Of a stretch of 64,000 bases of DNA, positions 34,512 through 42,097 are shown piece by piece. The position numbers were made by a program, and so were the translations under genes. A model generated the notes under the pieces. That model was not told the origin of the DNA. It made no database searches and saw only the letters and a list, made by a program, of their open reading frames with translations. The DNA is from Thiothrix subterranea (lineage in GTDB: Bacteria; Pseudomonadota; Gammaproteobacteria; Thiotrichales; Thiotrichaceae), in the NCBI RefSeq assembly GCF_030930995.1, contig NZ_CP133217.1, positions 2,470,001 through 2,534,000 on the forward strand, written 5' to 3'. Numbering within the stretch: position 1 is the first letter of the stretch; each line of letters starts with the position of its first letter.

Positions 34512-35492
34512 TTAAGATAATAACCCTTGGCGCTCAAAAGACTCTTTACCTTCTATCATGTCAAATACTCCTACTTCTGATGCGAGTTGGATTAATTCGG
34601 AATAGTCGATTCTATTTAAGTTTATTTCTGACTCTGCACGGCAATCACCAATCACTTCATTCGTATATTTAAAGTTTAATTGGTTAAGTATTGTCTCCCA
34701 TACAATAAATTCTTGACTTGCAAACCAATGAACAGGCAATGGTAATACTTGGCAAAAGAAAGTTTTTTCTTTGTAACTTAGGTGATGAAATATTTCTTTT
34801 GTGAGATTGCGAAAAATACTGCTATGAGCCAACTCATCTTTTCGATGATAATCTGTTGTAATTCTATTAACTGGTTGAACTTCATCAGCATTTGCTAATA
34901 AACTTAAGTAGTCACTAATGAAAACTTCTGACACAACACAGGCTGCTAGTCTCACTAGTTTTTTCTGCCAATCATGAGAGTATCTGCTAACTTCTTTCTC
35001 AATATTATTTACCAAGTCAAAACTTGGAAGTTTTAATTCAAGAAGTCCTCTCTGTTTTCTGCAAGTATAACAAGTATTTAATACCATCAATATATGATAT
35101 GCTTCATCAACTAATGTTTCTGCTGCTAACCATCTTATTATATGGTTATTTGTTCCGGGTAATTCAGAATAGATGAGTTGATTGCAAACGGGAGATATTA
35201 TTTTTGCTTCTATATCAATGGTTTTTTCATTATATGCAATCCACCCAGATGAGAGAATAAGCGTTCTTGTCTCGTCATCAATTTCTAGGTAACGTGGGTG
35301 TTCGTGAAAGGGTAAAAGTGAATCAATAAAGTCATCGTGATCAGGATTGTAAATTAAATCAACTTCAATTTCATCATTCTTGACTTGGGCGCGACTTGAC
35401 CATGATTTCCCCAGTTTGTCAAGAATTAAGATGCAATTATTATCCGATTGTTCAGTGTGGTTTTCTGGCAATTCCATGCTTTGACTAATCAT
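34512..35492 (-). CDS. AurF-like diiron N-oxygenase
   Basis: 326 aa. The diiron ligand pattern of AurF (p-aminobenzoate N-oxygenase, PF11583) is visible in order: AAETLVDEAYHILM (E-x-x-x-H), CVVSEVFISDYLS (Glu) and TDYHRKDELAHSSIF (H-x-x-x-E-x-x-H). The family oxidises amines to hydroxylamines, nitroso or nitro groups. AT-rich, transcribed toward the rubredoxin reductase. GGAG precedes the start at good spacing. It is presumably the first enzyme gene of the N-oxygenase operon. Substrate unknown; no NRPS or PKS is nearby, so a free amino acid or simple amine is likely. Confidence 0.8.
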   Translation of the reverse strand: MISQSMELPENHTEQSDNNCILILDKLGKSWSSRAQVKNDEIEVDLIYNPDHDDFIDSLLPFHEHPRYLEIDDETRTLILSSGWIAYNEKTIDIEAKIISPVCNQLIYSELPGTNNHIIRWLAAETLVDEAYHILMVLNTCYTCRKQRGLLELKLPSFDLVNNIEKEVSRYSHDWQKKLVRLAACVVSEVFISDYLSLLANADEVQPVNRITTDYHRKDELAHSSIFRNLTKEIFHHLSYKEKTFFCQVLPLPVHWFASQEFIVWETILNQLNFKYTNEVIGDCRAESEINLNRIDYSELIQLASEVGVFDMIEGKESFERQGLLS

Positions 35493-35589
35493 TTAATTAA
35501 CTCCATATCATGTTTTAGAAAATCATTTCTGCTCTATCAAATATTAGGTTCTCTTAAAAAATAAATTTAAATTTATCTGAAATTGGTTT

Positions 35590-35814
35590 TTAACAAAAAA
35601 TAGGCTCGCTCATCAATAAACGCGGACCTTGAGAAGTATACTCAACAATACGGTGTTCATCAGTTGCGACTAAAACCTCAATATGATAACCAGCATCAGA
35701 GGGGAAACGATTTTGTATATCCTCTAATGCCTCATCTGTCCACGGCACATTAATATCAATATGACACCATGCCCGTGCGTTATACGAAACTATCAGTCGA
35801 TAGTGTTTTACCAT
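35590..35814 (-). CDS. Small hypothetical protein (74 aa)
   Basis: Not recognised. Reads MVKHYRLIVSYNARAWCHID, then VPWTDEALEDIQNRFPSDAGYH, then IEVLVATDEHRIVEY and ends LLMSEPIFC. Predicted alternation of strand-helix-strand suggests a small alpha/beta domain. An AGGA ribosome site lies upstream. GC is near host level, unlike the AurF-like gene 97 bp downstream, and it starts 17 bp after the MOSC gene ends, so it may belong to the MOSC operon. The C-terminal cysteine is unusual. Confidence 0.55.
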   Translation of the reverse strand: MVKHYRLIVSYNARAWCHIDINVPWTDEALEDIQNRFPSDAGYHIEVLVATDEHRIVEYTSQGPRLLMSEPIFC

Positions 35815-35831
35815 TGTTTAGCTTTCCTACC

Positions 35832-36530
35832 TTATTGTTTTGGGCCATCTATACGGGAATCCCAATTTTCAATTTCACCACATTGCAGACGGTTTTCTAT
35901 TGTTCGCTTCCAAGACTTTACTAATGGCAAATGTAGCATTTGTTCAAGAGAGGGGTAATGCAACGGATTCTTGTAGAAAAACTCCATCAAACGGGCTAAT
36001 GTCCACTCTGGATAGGGACGATTTACCAGATCAATCGTATCACCTGCTTTGAGTATCCCTGCCTGTAACACGCGGCAATACCAACCCGTGCGTAAACTCG
36101 ACTGTAGTCGCCGTGCCATATCAGGTACGCCGAATCTGTCATTGAGCTTCCAGCAAGGTTGGCGCGCTTGCGAAACTTCCATTAATACACTGCCTACACA
36201 AAGCTGATCACCTAAACAAATAGTGGATTCAGTTATGCCCTTTGCCCTAATGTTTTCACCGAAAGCACCCGCCTTAATGAGTGCAGGAAGCATACCTAAT
36301 TCTTCAATCCACTTAGGGTAATGTTCAAGTGCGTAAAAGTGTACGGCCTTATCTGCACCTCCATGTACTCGCAAGTCACCTTGTTCATCACCTTCAAGTC
36401 CATTAGCATTTACTGAAACGGTTGAATAAACAGCTTGCTTATCAATCGCACTGTAAGTACCCGGTCGTGTGTAAGGTTTTGCTTTTCCCGTTAGCACTGA
36501 CTCAACAATACCCAATGCGTTTTGTTTCAC
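35832..36530 (-). CDS. MOSC-domain protein, YiiM-like
   Basis: 232 aa. GDEQGDLRVHGGADKAVHFYALEHYPKW is the MOSC signature, with GAFGENIRAKG and the conserved cysteine in QARQPCWKLNDRFG that coordinates molybdenum in this family. C-terminal RTGWYCRVLQAG and LARLMEFFY match YiiM. E. coli YiiM and YcbX are Moco-dependent and protect cells from N-hydroxylated base analogues by reducing them. Next to N-oxygenases this could serve as self-protection, which is inference. Its start overlaps the stop of the amidotransferase gene by 4 bp. Confidence 0.85.
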   Translation of the reverse strand: MKQNALGIVESVLTGKAKPYTRPGTYSAIDKQAVYSTVSVNANGLEGDEQGDLRVHGGADKAVHFYALEHYPKWIEELGMLPALIKAGAFGENIRAKGITESTICLGDQLCVGSVLMEVSQARQPCWKLNDRFGVPDMARRLQSSLRTGWYCRVLQAGILKAGDTIDLVNRPYPEWTLARLMEFFYKNPLHYPSLEQMLHLPLVKSWKRTIENRLQCGEIENWDSRIDGPKQ

Positions 36531-37231
36531 AACAACTCCAATCTATCCAGCCAACGCCCAAACACAGTTTCAGCGGCGTGTTGCAAGGTGGCTTTAAACT
36601 GATTGGATTGTGTGCGGATAGTGTTGGGATCAATACCAGCAAGGCTTAATTCAAGTGCATGGCCTATCAGCCATTGTTCGAGGCGTTTGGTATCAACCTC
36701 AAGGTGGAATTGTAAGCCAAGTGCATAATCGCCCAAAGCAAATGCTTGATGGGGACAAAGGTTAGTTGTTGCCAAACTTTCAGTACCTGCTGGCATATCA
36801 AATTGATCACCATGCCAATGCAAAACGTGTACATCGGGTGTGAGTTCAGCAAGGACTGACACTTTGCCCGCTTCGGTTAGTTGCAAAGGAGCAAAGCCGA
36901 TTTCTTTGTGACCCATACTAGCCACTGTAGCGCCTACTGCCCGTGCCATCAGTTGCGCCCCTAGACAAATACCGAGTATCGGTTTCTGTGCAGCTAGGCG
37001 GTGCTGGATGAGTTCCAGCTCCTGCTGCAAAAAGGGGTATGCCTTTTCATCATAAGCACCAATGGGCGCACCCAGCACCACCAGCAAATCAATGTTATCG
37101 GGATCAAGTGTCCATAATTCATGCACACCCATGTCGTAGTAGTAGATTTTGTAACCTTTACGAATCAATAGAGGCTCAAGTACACCCAAATCTTCAAAAG
37201 GTACGTGACGTAATGCAATAAGGGTTTTCAT
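36527..37231 (-). CDS. Class I glutamine amidotransferase-like protein
   Basis: 234 aa. Catalytic triad visible: nucleophile Cys in PILGICLGAQLMARAVG, then His and Glu in ALGLQFHLEVD. It resembles stand-alone GMP-synthase-type GATases (YfeJ-like), which hydrolyse gamma-glutamyl amides. ATG at 37231. It is divergent from the MocR gene with only 28 bp between starts, so a shared control region is likely. Whether it serves the N-oxygenase pathway is unknown. Confidence 0.85.
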   Translation of the reverse strand: MKTLIALRHVPFEDLGVLEPLLIRKGYKIYYYDMGVHELWTLDPDNIDLLVVLGAPIGAYDEKAYPFLQQELELIQHRLAAQKPILGICLGAQLMARAVGATVASMGHKEIGFAPLQLTEAGKVSVLAELTPDVHVLHWHGDQFDMPAGTESLATTNLCPHQAFALGDYALGLQFHLEVDTKRLEQWLIGHALELSLAGIDPNTIRTQSNQFKATLQHAAETVFGRWLDRLELL

Positions 37232-37253
37232 TTTTGTACCAATACAATATAAT
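37225..37253 (+). promoter_or_regulatory. Putative promoter of the MocR gene, predicting a leaderless mRNA
   Basis: TTTTCA (37225-37230), 17-bp spacer, perfect TATAAT (37248-37253). The MocR ATG begins seven bases after the -10 box, so the transcript would start at or next to the start codon. No ribosome site is seen before that ATG. The region also spans the divergent amidotransferase start, so a MocR operator probably lies here. Confidence 0.5.
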
Positions 37254-37259
37254 TAATGA

Positions 37260-38558
37260 ATGAATACATATTACATCAAGGCATCCAACGCTGTCGAGAT
37301 TATTGTCAGTTTGGAAGAACAAATTCGTTTAGGGGTGCTAAAGCCCGGTGAATCGCTGCCTGCCATCCGTGAGCTTGCGCAGCAGATTGGTGTTAGCCCG
37401 AATACAGTCGCTACAGCGTATGCCAAGTTACGGGATGCAGGTTTGGTTGTTTCTGACGGGCGACGGGGTACGACGGTAGCTTTACCACCGAGCCACGGCG
37501 ATATGCTGACGGAACTACCCGCAGGGTTGATTGATTTAGCCAGTGGTAATGTCGATGGTAATCTTCTGCCGCCACTCAATGCAGCGTGGTTGGCAAAGCA
37601 AGGGTCACTGACAGGTTATGATGCCAGCGGTGATGCTTCCTGTTTGCTGGATGTTGCTCGTCGTTGGTTGATAAAAGAACAGCTTCCATTTGCGGAGATG
37701 GGTGTATTTTCTGGAACATTGGAAGCTATTGCCATTGCACTACGATTGCGCGTAACACCAGGGGCGCGTGTATGGGTGGAAGACCCATGCTGGCCACCCT
37801 TGTTAGCATTATTGGCAAGTTTGCGTATCAAGCCTGTACCGTTGCCAATGGATGCACACGGCTGTCTTGTACCTGAACCTGACAAGCAGGTGATGGCAAT
37901 GATTTTGACACTTCGCGCCCATAATCCGACAGGGGCAACCTTGAGCGAGGAGCGGTTGAATGCAATGGCAGCCCTAATGCAACAACAACCCCATACGTTA
38001 TTTATTTTGGATGGCTATTGGGGGCCGATTGCAGATCAGCCTTTACCAAAGCTGAATTTGCCAGCCAACTGGCTTTATATTCTCTCCGTGAGCAAATTTT
38101 TAGGGCCTGATTTGCGGGTTGCTGTCGTGAGTGGTTCGGCGGCTATTGTAGCGGATATGAGGCGGCAACAATCGTTGGGGCCACGGTGGGTTAGCCTGCT
38201 GTTACAAAAGTTGGCGGCTCATTTATGGTTGGAAAGCGAGCAAAATAAAGTCCTAAGTTATGCCCAACAAAGCTATGCTGCGCGTCGGGCGGCACTGGTT
38301 CATAGCTTGGCTGATTTGGGGTTAGATATTCCCATTACAGGGGAAGGATTGCATGTTTGGCTACCTGTAGCCGATGAAGCATCGACGTTGCAGGCATTAG
38401 CAGCGAAGGGCTGGGGAGTGCAGGCCGGTCATCCCTTTCGGCTTCAATCGCCGCCTGCTATCCGTATTAGCCTTGGTAATTTGACGGTGGAAGAGGCTAG
38501 TGTGTTAGCTAGGGATATTGTCTCCAGTTTGCATCGCCCCAAACGTTCATGGATATAA
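37260..38558 (+). CDS. MocR-type (GntR/aminotransferase) transcriptional regulator
   Basis: 432 aa. N-terminal GntR winged helix: LEEQIRLGVLKPGESLPAIRELAQQIGVSPNTVATAYAKLRDAGLV. The C-terminal type I aminotransferase-like domain has the PLP lysine in LSVSKFLGPDLR and RAHNPTGAT with the substrate-binding Asn. MocR proteins sense PLP-linked amino acids and control nearby genes. It is divergent from the GATase-MOSC group, so it probably controls that operon and perhaps the N-oxygenase genes. Its stop lies two bases from the end of mfd (convergent), right at the module boundary. Confidence 0.9.
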   Translation: MNTYYIKASNAVEIIVSLEEQIRLGVLKPGESLPAIRELAQQIGVSPNTVATAYAKLRDAGLVVSDGRRGTTVALPPSHGDMLTELPAGLIDLASGNVDGNLLPPLNAAWLAKQGSLTGYDASGDASCLLDVARRWLIKEQLPFAEMGVFSGTLEAIAIALRLRVTPGARVWVEDPCWPPLLALLASLRIKPVPLPMDAHGCLVPEPDKQVMAMILTLRAHNPTGATLSEERLNAMAALMQQQPHTLFILDGYWGPIADQPLPKLNLPANWLYILSVSKFLGPDLRVAVVSGSAAIVADMRRQQSLGPRWVSLLLQKLAAHLWLESEQNKVLSYAQQSYAARRAALVHSLADLGLDIPITGEGLHVWLPVADEASTLQALAAKGWGVQAGHPFRLQSPPAIRISLGNLTVEEASVLARDIVSSLHRPKRSWI

Positions 38559-38559
38559 A

Positions 38560-41500
38560 TCACCCCCCAATCTCCCCCATCAACTTAACCACCCACTCCT
38601 CCCGCTCCTCCACAGTCGGGAGTTCAATCTCAAACCGCAATTTATCCTGCCCATCCAGCTTAAACACCCACGGGCGTTTCTGGATCAGGGTAATCACCTT
38701 CATCGGGTCAATATTTGGTTTGTCGTCAAAGATAATCCGCCCGCCCTTGACGTGCATATCCAGCTTGCGGATGCCCAGTTCCTGCGCCAGCAACTTGACA
38801 CGCGTGACGCTGAACAGCGTCTTGGTTGGCTCTGGCAGCAGCCCGAAGCGGTCGATCATTTCCACCCGCAATTCATCCAGTGCTGCCTGCGATTCCGCGC
38901 TGGCAATGCGTTTGTAGAGAATCAGCCGCGCATGGACATCCGGCAAATAAGCGTCCGGGATCAGCGCAGGCGCACCCAGTTCCACCGTGGTGCGGCGGCT
39001 GGTGGCGCTCAATTCCGGCACTTTGCCCGACTTCAACGCCTTCACCGCGCGTTCCAGCAAGTCGTTGTAGAGGTTGAAACCGATTTCCTGAATCTGCCCG
39101 CTTTGCCCTTCGCCGAGCAACTCGCCCGCGCCGCGAATCTCCAGATCGTGCGTCGCCAGCGTGAAACCGACCCCCAGTTCTTCCAGCGATTCAATCGCTT
39201 CCAGCCGCTTGACCGCATCCGGCGTGAGCGCGGATTTCGGCGGCGCAATCAAATAAGCGTAAGCGCGGTGGTGCGAACGCCCGACCCGCCCGCGCAACTG
39301 GTGCAACTGCGCCAGCCCCAGCTTGTCGGCACGGTTGATCAGAATCGTGTTGGCGGTCGGCACGTCGATGCCGCTTTCAATGATGGTGGTGGCAATCAGA
39401 ATCTGGAAACGCTGGTGGTAAAAGTCGCTCATGATGCTTTCCAACTCATTCGCCCGCATCTGCCCGTGAGCATGGCGCACCGTCACACCGGGTAACATCG
39501 CGCTCAGTTCCGCCTCCACATTGGCAATGGTTTTGACCTCATTGTGCAGCACGTACACCTGCCCGCCGCGTGACAATTCGCGCGCACACGCTTCCTGAAT
39601 GATGGTCTTGTTCCACTCGCACACGAAAGTCTTGATCGCGTGGCGTTGCGTCGGCGGGGTGGCAATGATCGACAAATCGCGCAAGCCCGACAGCGACATA
39701 TTCAGGGTGCGCGGAATCGGCGTGGCAGTCATGGTCAGCATATCGACATTGGCACGCAGCTTTTTCATCTGCTCCTTGTCGCGCACCCCGAAGCGGTGTT
39801 CCTCGTCGATAATCACCAGCCCCAGTTGCTTGAAATGCACATCGTCCTGCAACAGCTTGTGCGTGCCGATCACGATGTCGATCTTGCCGGACGCGAGCGC
39901 CGCCAGTGCCGTATTGGTTTCCTTGCCCGTCTTGAAGCGCGACAACGATTCGATATTGAATGGCCAGTCGGCAAAACGGTCGCGGAAATTGTTCAAATGC
40001 TGCTGCGTCAGCAAGGTCGTCGGCGCAATCATTGCCACCTGCTTGCCTGCATTCGCCGCCACGAATGCCGCCCGCATCGCTACTTCGGTCTTGCCGAAAC
40101 CCACGTCGCCGCACACCACCCGATCCATCGGCTGTGGCGCACGCATGTCCTTGATGACGTTTTCAATCGCCAGCGCCTGATCCGGCGTTTCTTCAAACGG
40201 GAACGCGCCCGCAAACAGGCGGTAATCGTTGTCGTCAAACGGGAAGCTATGCCCCTGCTGCGCGGCGCGGCGGGCGTGGATGTCGAGCAATTCCGCCGCC
40301 ACATCCCGCGCCTTTTCCGCTGCTTTTTGGCGTGCTTTGTCCCACTGCTCATTGCCGAGGCGGTGCAGCGGCGCGTGTTCCGGGTCAGCCCCGGTGTAAC
40401 GGCTGACCAGATGCAGCGCGGCAACGGGCACGTACAATTTGTCGTGGTTGGCGTATTCGATCAGCAAATATTCCGCCGTCACTCCGCCTGCCGTGACTGT
40501 TTCCAGCCCCAGATAACGCCCAACCCCGTGTTCCTCATGAACGACAGGTGCGCCTTCGTTGAGGTCGGTCAGGTTACGAATAATCGCATCGGCATCGCGG
40601 GTGGCTTTGCGGCGACGGCGTTGCTGCTGGATTTGCACCCCATGCAGCAGGTTTTCGGGAATGACCGCAATCTTCGCATCCGGCAGCCAGAAACCGTTTT
40701 CCAGCGGCGCGACTGTGACCGCCATTTCGGCTTTGCTGTTGAGGAAATCCTGCCAGGTTTCCAGCGTTTTGACCGCAATGCCGTTGTCTTTCAGCAGGGT
40801 GAGGAAGGCTTCGCGCCGCCCGGCGGATTCAGCGGTGAATAGCACGCGCCCTTTCAGGTCTTTGAGGAAGTTGAACAGCAGGAACAGGGGCTGTTCTTGG
40901 CGGGCGTGGATGAGGAGCGAGGGCAGGGCGGCGATGGGGTAATTAATGGTGTTGTCGGAAGAAGGGCGACCACCGGTCGCCCCTACGGGGTGTAGGGGCG
41001 ACCGGTGGTCGCCCTCTTTTCCCTTCTCAATTTCTTTAAACCGCTGCACCTCAATCCGAGGATAATCCCCCACCCAGCTTTGCAGCATCGCCGCTGTCAG
41101 AAACAACTTCTCCGGCGCAAGCAACGGTCTTTCCACATCATGCCGCCGCTGCTCATACCGATACTCTACCGTTTCCCAAAACGTCTTAACCGCCGCATCC
41201 ACGCCCTCAGCGAGTACCAGCAATGTTTTCTTCGGCAAGTAATCAAACAGCGTCGCCGTATGTTCAAAGAACAGCGGCAAGTAATACTCAATCCCCGCTG
41301 GCGGCTTGCCCTGACTCACGCCTTCGTAAATGCGGCTACGGGTCAAATCCCCCTCAACTTGCGCCCGATAATTTTGGCGAAAAGTACGAATCCCCGCTTC
41401 ATCCAGCGGAAATTCCCGCGCAGGCAGCAGTTCAATGCTGTTGACCACCTCTTCAGTACGCTGCGTTTCCGGGTTGAAGGTGCGGATCGAGTCGATTTCC

Positions 41501-42063
41501 TCGTCGAACAAATCAATCCGATACGGCGTATGGCTGCCCATCGGGAACAAATCGACCAGCGAACCACGGGTAGCATATTCGCCATGCGCCATCACCTGAC
41601 TGACATTGCGGTAGCCTGCTTCTTCCAGTTGCTTGCGCAGTTTGTCGATATTGAGCGGCGAACCCTTGCGTACCACGAAGGTATGTCCGTGCACGTAACT
41701 AGTGGGCGCAAGGCGGTGCAATAGCGTGGTGGCGGGCACGATCAGGATGCCGCGCTTGAAGTTTTGCAGCGTCGCCAGCGTTTTCAGGCGTTCGGAAATA
41801 ATGTCTTCGTGCGGCGAAAATACGTCGTAGGGCAGGGTTTCCCAATCGGGGAAAATGTGGCGCGGGATTTCCGGCGCGAAAAATTGCAACGCAGACTCCA
41901 TCTGGTAGGCGGTATGTACATCCGGCACTGCCAGCAGCAACAAGCCATCAAAGCCTTGGGCGGACTGGGCAATCAGCCAGTCGAGTGATGCTCCGTATAA
42001 CTGTCCCCAGCGGATGTGACCGTTGGGGTTTGCGGGGAATTGGGGCTTGAGCAATGCAGGCAT
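38560..42063 (-). CDS. mfd: Transcription-repair coupling factor Mfd, full length
   Basis: 1167 aa. Removes stalled RNA polymerase and recruits UvrA. The UvrB-like N-terminus (LYDVFSPHEDIISERL) is followed by the RNA-polymerase-interacting domain (GAPVVHEEHGVGRYLGLE), Walker A VVCGDVGFGKTEVAMRAAF, the DEEH box IIDEEHRFGVRD, motif VI region QLRGRVGRSHHRAYAYL and the C-terminal D7 domain. About 20 extra residues near position 360 (GDHRSPLHPVGATGGRPS) are encoded by a palindromic repeat. Two 3'-terminal copies lie downstream at 20991-25083 and 28292-29689. Confidence 0.97.
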   Translation of the reverse strand: MPALLKPQFPANPNGHIRWGQLYGASLDWLIAQSAQGFDGLLLLAVPDVHTAYQMESALQFFAPEIPRHIFPDWETLPYDVFSPHEDIISERLKTLATLQNFKRGILIVPATTLLHRLAPTSYVHGHTFVVRKGSPLNIDKLRKQLEEAGYRNVSQVMAHGEYATRGSLVDLFPMGSHTPYRIDLFDEEIDSIRTFNPETQRTEEVVNSIELLPAREFPLDEAGIRTFRQNYRAQVEGDLTRSRIYEGVSQGKPPAGIEYYLPLFFEHTATLFDYLPKKTLLVLAEGVDAAVKTFWETVEYRYEQRRHDVERPLLAPEKLFLTAAMLQSWVGDYPRIEVQRFKEIEKGKEGDHRSPLHPVGATGGRPSSDNTINYPIAALPSLLIHARQEQPLFLLFNFLKDLKGRVLFTAESAGRREAFLTLLKDNGIAVKTLETWQDFLNSKAEMAVTVAPLENGFWLPDAKIAVIPENLLHGVQIQQQRRRRKATRDADAIIRNLTDLNEGAPVVHEEHGVGRYLGLETVTAGGVTAEYLLIEYANHDKLYVPVAALHLVSRYTGADPEHAPLHRLGNEQWDKARQKAAEKARDVAAELLDIHARRAAQQGHSFPFDDNDYRLFAGAFPFEETPDQALAIENVIKDMRAPQPMDRVVCGDVGFGKTEVAMRAAFVAANAGKQVAMIAPTTLLTQQHLNNFRDRFADWPFNIESLSRFKTGKETNTALAALASGKIDIVIGTHKLLQDDVHFKQLGLVIIDEEHRFGVRDKEQMKKLRANVDMLTMTATPIPRTLNMSLSGLRDLSIIATPPTQRHAIKTFVCEWNKTIIQEACARELSRGGQVYVLHNEVKTIANVEAELSAMLPGVTVRHAHGQMRANELESIMSDFYHQRFQILIATTIIESGIDVPTANTILINRADKLGLAQLHQLRGRVGRSHHRAYAYLIAPPKSALTPDAVKRLEAIESLEELGVGFTLATHDLEIRGAGELLGEGQSGQIQEIGFNLYNDLLERAVKALKSGKVPELSATSRRTTVELGAPALIPDAYLPDVHARLILYKRIASAESQAALDELRVEMIDRFGLLPEPTKTLFSVTRVKLLAQELGIRKLDMHVKGGRIIFDDKPNIDPMKVITLIQKRPWVFKLDGQDKLRFEIELPTVEEREEWVVKLMGEIGG
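40963..41015. repeat. Palindromic repeat inserted in frame within mfd
   Basis: Perfect 24-bp inverted repeat, arms 40963-40986 and 40992-41015, loop GGGGT. Each arm contains CGACCACCGGTCG-type inner symmetry. The outer edge GTAGGGGCGA is shared in style with the palindrome at 22892. It lies inside the mfd reading frame and encodes RSPLHPVGATGGRPS-type residues without a stop. Confidence 0.92.
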
Positions 42064-42097
42064 GAATTCGGGCTTTTATTCTGGAAAGTCCCGGATT

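Noticed and set aside
35590-35814. Ribosomally made peptide precursor (RiPP) for the N-oxygenase cluster
   Set aside because: The sequence looks like a folded small domain, lacks a leader/core pattern, and no maturase or peptide ligase is nearby.
20991-38558. An integrative and conjugative element or prophage inserted at mfd
   Set aside because: No integrase, relaxase, structural phage genes or tRNA-type attachment repeat are visible; long mfd tails fit homologous recombination better.
39640-40842. Long open frame antisense to mfd (400 codons)
   Set aside because: It shows no motif and mirrors the high-GC codon pattern of mfd; a shadow frame.
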